From NCBI RefSeq assembly GCF_000522505.1, contig NZ_AZMV01000008.1, positions 1 to 55,609 on the forward strand: a DNA stretch of 55,609 nucleotides. Reading direction: 5' to 3'. The stretch's first letter is position 1, and the number at the start of each line of letters is the position of its first letter. Shown one piece after another: positions 43,018 through 55,609 of this stretch. The DNA is from Bifidobacterium moukalabense DSM 27321. Lineage in GTDB: Bacteria; Actinomycetota; Actinomycetes; Actinomycetales; Bifidobacteriaceae. The notes beneath the pieces were generated by a model that made no database searches, was not told the origin of the DNA, and saw nothing but the letters and a program-made list of their open reading frames with translations. Position numbers and translations under genes: made by a program.

Positions 43018-43842
43018 ATGCAGCAATCGAAAACGACCCGCATCGCCGGCGGTGTGATGCTCGCACTGACCGTGCTCTTCTGCGTGCTGCCGTTCCTCAG
43101 CATGTTCTCCGCGGCACTGCAGCCGCAAGGCTCCATGCCGGAAGGCATCCAGTTTACGGCGCATCCACACTGGGAGAACTTCATCGATGCCTGGAATGTC
43201 GCCAACATCACGCCGTTGCTGCTCAACAGCATCATCCTGGTGGTTACGGTGGTGCCGTGTGTGGTGATCTTCTGCTCGCTTGGAGGCTACGCGTTCGCGC
43301 AGCTGAAGGTGCCTTTCAAGGGACTCATCTACGCATTGTTCCTGGTTGGTCTGACGATCCCGTTCGAGACGATGGTGACCCCGCTGTACTACGAGATCAG
43401 CGACATGGGGATTCTCAACACCCGCCTTGCACTGATTCTGCCGTTGATAGGACTGAACATTCCATTCGGCATTGTGTGGATGCGCTCCTGCTTCGAACAG
43501 ATGCCGCGAGATCTGATGGAGGCAGCCAGCATCGACGGTGCCGGACACTTCCGTACCTTCCGTTCAATCCAGCTGCCGCTTGCGTTGCCGGCGATTTCCT
43601 CGCTGGGCATCCTGACGTTCCTTGCCACCTGGAATCAATTCCTGCTGGCTGTGGTGCTGGAGAACGATCCGAACAAGCGCACGATGGCGGGTGCCCTGCA
43701 AGCGTTCGTCGGCCAGTACCAGACCGATGTGGTGCTGCTCAACGCAGGCGCGCTGCTGATCATGGCGCCGACCATGCTGCTGTTCATCTTCCTGCAACGC
43801 TACTTCATCCGCGCCATGCTGGCCGGTTCCGTCAAGGGGTGA
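43018..43842 (+). CDS. Sugar ABC importer permease, MalG-like
   Basis: This 274-residue permease has six membrane helices and the EAA loop EAASIDGAGHFRTFRSIQLPLALP. It is the second channel half. ATG 43018 is chosen because GGAAAGAAG lies upstream and the N-terminus then reads as a membrane-helix start; the frame continues upstream inside the previous gene without support. The next gene begins five bases after its stop. Confidence 0.93.
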   Translation: MQQSKTTRIAGGVMLALTVLFCVLPFLSMFSAALQPQGSMPEGIQFTAHPHWENFIDAWNVANITPLLLNSIILVVTVVPCVVIFCSLGGYAFAQLKVPFKGLIYALFLVGLTIPFETMVTPLYYEISDMGILNTRLALILPLIGLNIPFGIVWMRSCFEQMPRDLMEAASIDGAGHFRTFRSIQLPLALPAISSLGILTFLATWNQFLLAVVLENDPNKRTMAGALQAFVGQYQTDVVLLNAGALLIMAPTMLLFIFLQRYFIRAMLAGSVKG

Positions 43843-43847
43843 TTGCG

Positions 43848-45596
43848 ATGGCCATCTCTTCCTCTTCCACCATCTTCCCGGCCAACACAATGGGCAACAT
43901 GGCCGAAGGAGTATCCGCAGGCACGACAATCGCCGGTACGACCGACGATTGGTGGCGTGACGCGGTCATCTATCAGATCTATCCACGGTCTTTCGCCGAC
44001 GCGAACGGTGACGGTGACGGTGATCTGGCCGGCGTAATCGACCGACTCGACTATCTGCAGGGTCTCGGAGTGGATGCGATCTGGCTGTCGCCGTTCTATC
44101 CGTCGCCATTGGCGGACGGAGGCTATGATGTGGCGGACTATCGTGCAATCGACCCGCGCTTCGGCACCATGGCGCAGTTCGATGAACTAATCGCACGCGC
44201 ACATGGGCGTGGCCTCAGAATCATCATCGACATTGTACCGAATCACACTTCCGACCGGCACGCATGGTTCCAAGCGGCACTGGCGGCGGCTCCCGAGTCT
44301 CCGGAACGTGCCCGTTACGTGTTCCGCCGTGGCAAAGGCGAGCATGGCGAACTGCCACCTACCAACTGGTTGAGCAACTTCGGCGGCTCCGCGTGGGAGC
44401 CGTGCGGCGACGGCTGGTACTATCTGCACACCTTCGCCAAGGAACAGCCCGACCTCAACTGGGATAATCCCGAAGTGCACCAGGAATTCCTCGATATTCT
44501 GCGATTCTGGTGCGACAAGGGCGTGGACGGCTTCCGCATAGACGTCTCTCATGGCTTGGCCAAGGATCTGCGCGAGCCATTGCGTGATCGGCCGGATCCG
44601 ACCAAAATGTACCCACAGGCCGCCGACGGATCCGATCCGATGTGGGATCGGGACGCCGTTCACGACATCTATCGTGAATGGCGCAAACTCTTCGGCCGTT
44701 ATCATCCTGCGAAATATGCGGTGGGGGAGTCTTGGACGCCATTCAGTGAGCGTGTATTCCAATACGCACGTCAAGACGAACTTGGTGCGATTTTTGACTT
44801 CTCCCTCGAAAAGGCCGCATGGAATCGTGATGAATACCGCGCCACCATCGAGCGCACACGACGCTACGCCATCATGGCCGGCACCGCGCCCACTTGGGTG
44901 CTCGGCAACCATGACGTGCCACGTATCGCATCCCGACTGGGCGTACCGTCCGGTACCGATATCGAGGCTTGGGTCACATCCAATGGCACTGAACCCGCCA
45001 TCGAACCGGTGGTCGCCGCGCGGCGTGCGCGCGCCGCGGCTCTGGTCATGCTGGGACTGCCCGGCACCGCCTTCGTCTACCAAGGCGAGGAATTGGGATT
45101 GCCGGAGGATTTTGATTTGCGGTCGGATGAGTTGCAGGACCCGATATGGGAACGCACGCTGCATACGTTCAAAGGGCGGGACGGCTGCCGCGTGCCGCTG
45201 CCTTGGACGGACGTGCGCGATAAGGCGTTTGGCTTCAACGATTCCGGTAACGCATGGCTGCCTCAACCGGCATGGTTCGCCGGTTACGCCGTCCGTTCAC
45301 AGGACAATGACGCCGATTCCAGCCTGAACCTGTACCGCAAAGCCATCGCCCTGCGCAAACGCATGGTCGAACGGGGCGGCGATGTCACGCTCGCATGGCT
45401 GGACCCCGGTCTGTGCGGGGACGACGGGTTCGGCTGGAAACTGCCATCCGGTATGACGGTGCTGACGAACTTCTCCACAACATGCGCGATCGCATTGCCG
45501 GAAGACGCGCATGTGCTATTGAGCTCCTGCGCCGATTATGGTGCGGATGCCGCCGCAACACAAGTGCCCCCGGAATCCACTGTCTGGTATCTCTGA
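43848..45596 (+). CDS. GH13 alpha-glucosidase
   Basis: This 582-residue enzyme has the GH13 regions: DIVPNHTS (I), GFRIDVSHG with nucleophile Asp232 (II), AVGESWTP with acid/base Glu294 (III) and LGNHDVPR with Asp356 (IV). No signal peptide is present; the first 35 residues are a low-complexity tail before DDWWRDAVIYQIYPRSF. It hydrolyses imported alpha-glucosides; valine after the nucleophile is also found in alpha-1,6-specific relatives. It overlaps the operon context closely (five bases after the permease stop, AAGGGG upstream) and is the last gene of the LacI-controlled unit. Alternative starts lie at inner ATGs. The subfamily is uncertain. Confidence 0.88.
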   Translation: MAISSSSTIFPANTMGNMAEGVSAGTTIAGTTDDWWRDAVIYQIYPRSFADANGDGDGDLAGVIDRLDYLQGLGVDAIWLSPFYPSPLADGGYDVADYRAIDPRFGTMAQFDELIARAHGRGLRIIIDIVPNHTSDRHAWFQAALAAAPESPERARYVFRRGKGEHGELPPTNWLSNFGGSAWEPCGDGWYYLHTFAKEQPDLNWDNPEVHQEFLDILRFWCDKGVDGFRIDVSHGLAKDLREPLRDRPDPTKMYPQAADGSDPMWDRDAVHDIYREWRKLFGRYHPAKYAVGESWTPFSERVFQYARQDELGAIFDFSLEKAAWNRDEYRATIERTRRYAIMAGTAPTWVLGNHDVPRIASRLGVPSGTDIEAWVTSNGTEPAIEPVVAARRARAAALVMLGLPGTAFVYQGEELGLPEDFDLRSDELQDPIWERTLHTFKGRDGCRVPLPWTDVRDKAFGFNDSGNAWLPQPAWFAGYAVRSQDNDADSSLNLYRKAIALRKRMVERGGDVTLAWLDPGLCGDDGFGWKLPSGMTVLTNFSTTCAIALPEDAHVLLSSCADYGADAAATQVPPESTVWYL

Positions 45597-45790
45597 TCGT
45601 GCTCCTTTGCCAAAGAGCGGGTGGATTCTCGGTTGCCCCCTGTCGGGGATGCTCGCTTCGCCTCTATCGTCCACGCAAATTCATTTCCTGGATTGCGGAA
45701 CGCGCCGCAGGCAAGAAAGAAAAAAACGACTTACTTACCATGGAGTAGTTAGGAATTCACCCCTGCAAAGTAGCAAAGGAGCTTACGAAC
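45597..45790. other. Upstream region of the second GH13 gene
   Basis: No gene. It holds a semi-palindrome TTGCGG...CCGCAG (about 45692-45709), possibly a LacI/MalR operator, and the ribosome binding site AAAGGAGC before 45791. A clear terminator for the previous operon is not visible. Confidence 0.45.
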
Positions 45791-47611
45791 ATGACTGACT
45801 TCAATCGTTCCGTCTTGCCCGATGACGTTCGTTCGAACGGCGCGACCCCGAATCCGTGGTGGGCCAATGCGGTGGTCTACCAGATCTACCCGCGTTCCTT
45901 TCAGGACACCAATGGCGACGGCATCGGCGATCTGAAGGGCATCACCAGCCGTCTCGACTATCTGTCGGATCTCGGCGTGGACGTGCTGTGGCTCAGCCCC
46001 GTCTACAAGTCCCCGCAGGACGACAACGGCTATGACATCTCCGACTATCAGGACATCGACCCGCTGTTCGGCACGCTCGAGGACATGGACGAGCTTCTTG
46101 CCGAGGCACACAAGCGCGGTCTGAGAATCGTGATGGACTTGGTGGTCAACCACACCTCCGACGAACACGCCTGGTTCCAAGCCTCGCGTGACAAGGATGA
46201 CCCGCATGCCGACTGGTACTGGTGGCGCCCCGCCAGGCCGGGCCACGAGCCGGGAACGCCGGGTGCCGAACCGAACCGTTGGGGCTCCTACTTCGGCGGC
46301 TCGGCATGGCAGTACGACCCGAAACGTGGAGAATACTTCCTCCACCAGTATTCCAAGAAGCAGCCCGATCTCAACTGGGAGAACCCGGAGGTGCGCAGGG
46401 CCGTCTACCGGATGATGAACTGGTGGATGGACCGTGGCATCGACGGCTTCCGTATGGATGTGATCACACAGATCTCCAAGACCATCGACGCCAATGGCAG
46501 GCTGCCGGGTGAGGAAGGCTCAGAAATCGCCGATAATCCGGTCGGCGAGGAGGGCTACTCCAGCCCGTTCCCGTTCTGCTCCGACGGTCCACGCGTCGAC
46601 GAGTTCCTGGCCGAGATGCGCCGCGAGGTCTTCGAAGGCCGTGAAGGCTTCATGAACGTGGGCGAGGCTCCGGGCGTCACCCCGGACCGTAACGAGCACA
46701 TCACCGACCCGAAAAACGGTGAGCTCGACATGCTGTTCCTGTTCGACCACGTCGGTGTCGATCAGGCGGCCTCCAAGTGGGACGTCGTGCCGTTCGAAGT
46801 CAGGAACCTGCGAGCCCGCATGGCCGACCAGCAGGCCGCCGTCAAAAACGCCGGATGGGCCAGCCTGTTCTTCTGCAACCACGACCAGCCGCGTGTCGTA
46901 TCCCGTTGGGGCAACGACTCCGACCGGGAATCACGCGAACTGAGCGCCAAGGCGTTCGGCATGCTGCTGCACATGCATCGTGGAACCCCGTACATCTATG
47001 AGGGTGAGGAGCTGGGCATGACCAACGCCCACTTCACCGAACTCGGCCAGTACCGCGATCTGGAGGCGATCAATGCCTACCGCCAGCGCGTGGAGGAAGC
47101 CAAGTGCCAGTCGCCTGAATCCATGATGGCGGCGCTTGCACTGATCGGCCGCGATAATGCGCGCACGCCGATGCAGTGGGACGCGTCCAAATATGCCGGT
47201 TTCACCGCAGCCGACACGGCCGTCGAACCGTGGATCAGCGTCAACCCGAACCATGTGGAGATCAATGCGGTCGAGGAGTTCGACGACCCGGAGTCCGTAT
47301 ACAGCTTCTACAAGAAGCTCATCGCCATGCGCCATAACAACGCGACCATCGCAACCGGCGAATGGAATCTGCTGGATGCCGAGGACGAACAGGTGTATGC
47401 CTTCACCCGTACCGGCGGCGACGATACGATTCTCGTTATCGTCAATGTCTCCGACAAGTCGGCCGACGTTCCGGCACGAATAGCCGACCTGCTCGCAGAC
47501 GGCGTAGATGAATCGCAGATACTGCTGAGCACTTATGATGCTATGCATAGTGTGAAGTCGATCGCTCGCGGCGAGCTCGCTCGTTGGGAGGGAGTCGTGA
47601 TTCAGCTCTGA
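45791..47611 (+). CDS. GH13_31 oligo-alpha-1,6-glucosidase-like enzyme
   Basis: This 606-residue enzyme has GH13 regions LVVNHTS (I), GFRMDVIT with nucleophile Asp223 (II), NVGEAPG with acid/base Glu292 (III) and FFCNHDQPR with Asp365 (IV). The Asp-Val-Ile in region II is the sequence linked to alpha-1,6 specificity in oligo-1,6-glucosidases, where alpha-1,4 enzymes have Ala or Thr. The expected substrates are isomaltose, panose and other isomaltooligosaccharides, although relatives also cleave sucrose or trehalose-like sugars. It is cytoplasmic and has its own upstream region, so it may be controlled separately from the importer operon. Confidence 0.93.
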   Translation: MTDFNRSVLPDDVRSNGATPNPWWANAVVYQIYPRSFQDTNGDGIGDLKGITSRLDYLSDLGVDVLWLSPVYKSPQDDNGYDISDYQDIDPLFGTLEDMDELLAEAHKRGLRIVMDLVVNHTSDEHAWFQASRDKDDPHADWYWWRPARPGHEPGTPGAEPNRWGSYFGGSAWQYDPKRGEYFLHQYSKKQPDLNWENPEVRRAVYRMMNWWMDRGIDGFRMDVITQISKTIDANGRLPGEEGSEIADNPVGEEGYSSPFPFCSDGPRVDEFLAEMRREVFEGREGFMNVGEAPGVTPDRNEHITDPKNGELDMLFLFDHVGVDQAASKWDVVPFEVRNLRARMADQQAAVKNAGWASLFFCNHDQPRVVSRWGNDSDRESRELSAKAFGMLLHMHRGTPYIYEGEELGMTNAHFTELGQYRDLEAINAYRQRVEEAKCQSPESMMAALALIGRDNARTPMQWDASKYAGFTAADTAVEPWISVNPNHVEINAVEEFDDPESVYSFYKKLIAMRHNNATIATGEWNLLDAEDEQVYAFTRTGGDDTILVIVNVSDKSADVPARIADLLADGVDESQILLSTYDAMHSVKSIARGELARWEGVVIQL

Positions 47612-47641
47612 TCGATCTTTCCCTATAACTCTCTGCACAGT

Positions 47642-47680
47642 CACCCGGCAGATTCATCACGGAATCTGCCGGGTGTTCCT
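47642..47680 (+). terminator. Terminator of the GH13_31 gene
   Basis: CACCCGGCAGATT pairs with AATCTGCCGGGTG (47663-47675), followed by TTCCTGTT. Confidence 0.85.
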
Positions 47681-47778
47681 GTTCATCCGGCATCCGCTGA
47701 AGGGGTTACGGCGCGATACCCACCCATATGCCGGTCGCATACCACGTCTTCGGCAGACGTCCGCTTACAATTACGCTC

Positions 47779-49044
47779 ATGGAACAAAAAGAGGTTCTCA
47801 AAGCATTGCAGCGCGATCACGCAGCTGAACTGAAACTGGCCGCCGAACGACTTGCGGGCACCGCACGTCATACGGAAATCATTCCGTCCCCGACGCTGTC
47901 CGAAATGACCGGACATGAGATTCTGCTGAAGCCTGAGAATCTTCAGGTCACCGGATCGTTCAAGATTCGCGGCGCCTACAACAAGATCGCCTCACTGACC
48001 GACGAGGAGCTGGCCCGCGGCATCGTCACCGCATCCGCGGGCAACCATGCGCAAGGCGTGGCCTACGCGGCCCGCGAGCGTGGGGCCAAGGCGACCATCT
48101 GCATGCCGACCATCACTCCGCCGCTGAAGGTCGATGCCACCAAGGCGTACGGCGCCGACGTGGTGCTGCACGGCGATGTGTTCGATGAGGCGGCGGCCTA
48201 CGCCACCATGCTATCCGAAGAACAGGGCATGATTTTTGTGCCGCCGTTCGACGATTACGAGGTGATCTGCGGCCAGGGCACCATCGCTCTCGAGATTCTT
48301 GAAGACGTGCCGAACGTCACCGACATCGTCGTACCGCTTGGCGGCGGCGGTCTGGGTGCGGGCGTTGCGCTCGCCGTCAAGACCTTCAAACCGGAAGTGC
48401 GTGTGATCGGCGCCATTCCGGAAGGGTCCCCGGCGTACAAGAATTCGTTGGCCGCGGGTCATGTGGTGTCTGCCGACCGGGTGGTTACCTCTGCGGAAGG
48501 CGTCGCGGTAAAGCGTCCGGGTGATTTGCCGTTTGCGCTGCTCAACGAGTTCCTTGACGATATCGTCACCGTTTCCGAACGTGACATCAATGAGATGATT
48601 CTGCTGATGCTCGAAAAGCACAAGCTCGTCGTCGAGGCCGCCGGCGCTGTGTCGTTGGCTGCATTGGAACACTTGAATCTACGTTCGCGCAAATTCGCTT
48701 CTGCCGAAGGGCCGCATGTGGTCGTGCCGATTATGTCGGGCGGCAATATCGACACGGTGACCATGGGCGCCGTGATTCAGAAGGGCATGATCGCCCGTGG
48801 CCGCATCATGAATTTCGAAGTCGAGCTGCCGGATACTCCGGGTCAGCTCGTCAAGGTGGCTACGCTGCTTGCCAAGGAACGTGCCAACGTTATCGCGTTG
48901 GACCACGACCAGTTCAAGGCGTCCGGCCACTACACCAATGCGGTGTCATTGGGCGTGACCGTCGAGACCAACGGTCCCGACCATATCGACCGCATTCTCG
49001 AGGCGCTGAAGGAAGCCGGCTTCCAGCCCAAGCGCATCTACTGA
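47779..49044 (+). CDS. ilvA: Threonine dehydratase
   Basis: This 421-residue enzyme converts threonine to 2-oxobutanoate, the first step of isoleucine synthesis. Lys62 in GSFKIRGAYN binds pyridoxal phosphate, SAGNHAQG contacts its phosphate region, and GGGGLGAG is the phosphate loop. A C-terminal ACT-like domain (about 345-421; NFEVELPDTPGQLVKVATLL) suggests allosteric control, as in biosynthetic or catabolic IlvA forms. ATG 47779 is preferred over upstream starts: a TACAAT hexamer lies seven bases before it and no Shine-Dalgarno is present, indicating a leaderless transcript. Confidence 0.93.
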   Translation: MEQKEVLKALQRDHAAELKLAAERLAGTARHTEIIPSPTLSEMTGHEILLKPENLQVTGSFKIRGAYNKIASLTDEELARGIVTASAGNHAQGVAYAARERGAKATICMPTITPPLKVDATKAYGADVVLHGDVFDEAAAYATMLSEEQGMIFVPPFDDYEVICGQGTIALEILEDVPNVTDIVVPLGGGGLGAGVALAVKTFKPEVRVIGAIPEGSPAYKNSLAAGHVVSADRVVTSAEGVAVKRPGDLPFALLNEFLDDIVTVSERDINEMILLMLEKHKLVVEAAGAVSLAALEHLNLRSRKFASAEGPHVVVPIMSGGNIDTVTMGAVIQKGMIARGRIMNFEVELPDTPGQLVKVATLLAKERANVIALDHDQFKASGHYTNAVSLGVTVETNGPDHIDRILEALKEAGFQPKRIY

Positions 49045-49079
49045 TCATTGATTCCGTAGCTCGGCGGAATCGTCGGGTG

Positions 49080-49129
49080 TTACGCTGATGGCCCCGATTC
49101 GAGGAAACGAATCGGGGCCATCAGCGTAA
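49080..49129. terminator. Perfect 22-bp hairpin between ilvA and the sirtuin gene
   Basis: TTACGCTGATGGCCCCGATTCG (49080-49101) pairs without mismatch with 49108-49129 around AGGAAA. It lies between convergent genes and probably works for both. Confidence 0.85.
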
Positions 49130-49146
49130 TGACACTCAATGAGTGT

Positions 49147-49920
49147 CTAACTTGCCATCTGACTGTTCCGTTCTTCCGCGATGGTCTCATCGACAAGCCG
49201 AGGCAATGCCACCGCGATGTCGTCACGGATCAGGCGATCGGCCAGGCGGTCGTACTGGGTGCGTCCCATGTTCATGATGGTGATCGGCACGCCTGCCTGT
49301 GCTGCTACCGGCACGATACTCGCCGCGGGCATCACTTCCAGAGTGGAGCCGATGACCCACAGCTCATCCGCCTGCGTGGCCAGGCGATATGACTTTTCCA
49401 TGGCCCCGTCCGGCAACGCCTCGCCAAAGTAGACCACGTCGGTTTTGATAAGACCGTTGCAAGGCATATTGCCGCTGTACGGTAGCTTGCGATGGCAGTG
49501 CGGGTCAGGTTCATTGTCGAGATTCGCCATGATGTCGGCGGTATCGTACTTGGCATGGCATTTCATGCAGTGCGATGTGCCGATGGTGCCGTGCAGATTC
49601 ACGATGACGTTATCGCTATTGCCGGCCTTCTCATGCAACGCATCAAAGTTTTGCGTGGCCAGGAGCGTCAGCATGCCTGCCTGTTCCAGCTTGACCAACG
49701 CCTTATGCGCCGTGCCCGGTTGCGCGTTCCATACCGGAGATTCCTTCTGCCAACGCCAGGAGTATTCGCGATCCTCCTTATTGGCAAGGAATGCGTCGAT
49801 GTCGTAGACGTTCATCTGCTCGGGATGTTTGGTCCAAACACCGTCTGGACCGCGAAAGTCGGGAATGCCTGCGGATGTGGAGATACCCGCGCCTGTCAGT
49901 ACTGCGATTTTCTTGCTCAT
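49147..49920 (-). CDS. Sir2-family NAD-dependent protein deacylase
   Basis: This 257-residue enzyme removes acyl groups from protein lysines using NAD. It has the NAD-binding VLTGAGISTSAGIPDFRG, then TQNFDALH (usually TQNIDGLH), the catalytic histidine in VNLHGTIG, and a zinc site that starts with CMKC and ends with cysteines near HCHRKLPYSGNMPC. GSTLEVMPA and NMGRTQYD complete the fold. ATG 49920 is chosen; a TTG two codons upstream is possible. No clear Shine-Dalgarno is seen. It is convergent with ilvA and divergent from the rRNA operon. Confidence 0.9.
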   Translation of the reverse strand: MSKKIAVLTGAGISTSAGIPDFRGPDGVWTKHPEQMNVYDIDAFLANKEDREYSWRWQKESPVWNAQPGTAHKALVKLEQAGMLTLLATQNFDALHEKAGNSDNVIVNLHGTIGTSHCMKCHAKYDTADIMANLDNEPDPHCHRKLPYSGNMPCNGLIKTDVVYFGEALPDGAMEKSYRLATQADELWVIGSTLEVMPAASIVPVAAQAGVPITIMNMGRTQYDRLADRLIRDDIAVALPRLVDETIAEERNSQMAS

Positions 49921-50122
49921 ACCCAATACATACCACTTTCATGTGTGTCGCAGTCACTCCCTGTCATGATTCCGACACGCCGGCCGGGTGGTGGCCGTGG
50001 CGGGTACCGTGGCGGGTTCCGGTCGGCTCCGGCGGGTTTTGGGTGGGGTTTGCCCGTGTGTGCGACACGCCGGTTGAGGCGTGTGTTCGCAATGGTTTTG
50101 GCCCGGTCGGTGTGGGGCGGGG

Positions 50123-50151
50123 TTGCGTGGGGCGGCCGGGTCGTGTATGTT
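50123..50151 (+). promoter_or_regulatory. Predicted rRNA operon promoter
   Basis: TTGCGT (50123-50128) and TATGTT (50146-50151) are 17 bases apart, about 270 bases before the 16S start and about 65 bases before the boxA-like site. Confidence 0.55.
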
Positions 50152-50217
50152 TATCCCTTGCTGCCGCTCGGCGGGCGGTCCGGGAGGGTTCCTTCCGGGT
50201 GCGCGCGGGGCGTGCGG

Positions 50218-50232
50218 TGGTGGTTTGAGAAC
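50218..50232 (+). promoter_or_regulatory. boxA-like antitermination site, rRNA leader
   Basis: GGTGGTTTGAGAACT matches the actinobacterial boxA-type element, and the same GTGGTTTGAGAACT occurs in the 16S-23S spacer at 52213-52226. Its position between promoter and 16S fits NusB/S10-dependent antitermination. Confidence 0.55.
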
Positions 50233-50421
50233 TCAAGAGCGTATCTGTACTACTTCTTTATGGTCAAATGATTGCCAGTCCGTCCTACGGCCCGCGCGTT
50301 GCGCGGGTGCCGGGAGACCGGTCGAACGGGACGGGGTTTTCGTGCGATGCGCCTTTCCTGATAAGGCGATGTCGATTTTCTTTGTTTTTGAGGGTCATTG
50401 TTTGGTTCTCTTCATGAAGGT

Positions 50422-55492
<5,071 letters not shown>

Positions 55493-55494
55493 GT

Positions 55495-55518
55495 CCCGAC
55501 CCCTGTGGTTGGGTCGGG
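55495..55518 (+). other. Stem-loop after the 23S gene
   Basis: CCCGACCC (55495-55502) pairs with GGGTCGGG (55511-55518). It lies in the 23S-5S spacer and is probably an rRNA processing structure. The rest of the window to 55609 is spacer with no gene. Confidence 0.5.
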
Positions 55519-55609
55519 TCCGCGTCTTTCCTGCTGCGGGATCGTTCCAGGCGACAAGGAGCGCCGGAATGGTCGCATTACGATTCACACGATAGGCTCC
55601 TCGCGTCCG

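Noticed and set aside
50225..50253. TTGAGA and TACTAC as the rRNA promoter
   Set aside because: The TTGAGA is part of the boxA-like element, which recurs in the 16S-23S spacer where no promoter is expected; the pair at 50123/50146 fits better.

Overview
This window looks like a Bifidobacterium chromosome segment. The 16S rRNA gene starts with the TTTTTGTGGAGGGTTCGAT end I associate with bifidobacteria, the DNA is GC-rich with actinobacterial codon use, and the gene content fits: sugar ABC importers without their own ATPase, a separate MsiK-type ATPase, several glycosidases, and LacI and ROK regulators. The 16S V1-V2 region looks closer to the adolescentis/catenulatum/dentium group than to B. 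longum, but that is from memory and I do not name a species. The window runs from the 3' end of one rRNA operon (5S tail and terminator, 1-142) to most of a second operon in the same orientation (16S, spacer, 23S, 50123-55609), so about 50 kb lies between two direct rRNA repeats.

Region 1 (0.5-15 kb) is a glycoside hydrolase family 3 (GH3) island. It holds a PAP2 phosphatase, a membrane-anchored GH3 with permuted domain order, an operon of a soluble GH3 and a GtrA-like membrane protein, a DUF2316 gene, and a second permuted membrane GH3 divergent from a LytTR-type two-component system. The histidine kinase of that system is split by a +1 frameshift at TTT-TGA-C. A short degenerate copy of the GtrA-like gene starts exactly at the kinase stop codon. 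An aminotransferase follows.

Region 2 (15-32 kb) is mostly housekeeping and transport: an O-acetyltransferase, a CLC chloride channel, a second LytTR two-component system, the MsiK ATPase, a DUF4032 protein, RlmB, a 40-residue peptide gene, a P2-type cation ATPase, dCTP deaminase, an alpha/beta hydrolase, a CPA1 antiporter and TadA.

Region 3 (32-48 kb) is alpha-glycoside catabolism. A GH36 alpha-galactosidase, a ROK repressor and an ABC importer (raffinose-type) share a conserved operator-like sequence found at both promoters. Next come a LacI regulator, a second ABC importer and a GH13 alpha-glucosidase with a perfect palindrome at the promoter, then a separate GH13_31 alpha-1,6-glucosidase. 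Neither importer has an ATPase gene, so the MsiK gene at 20 kb probably powers both. Threonine dehydratase and a sirtuin complete the stretch before the second rRNA operon. All calls come from reading the sequence; no database search was run.
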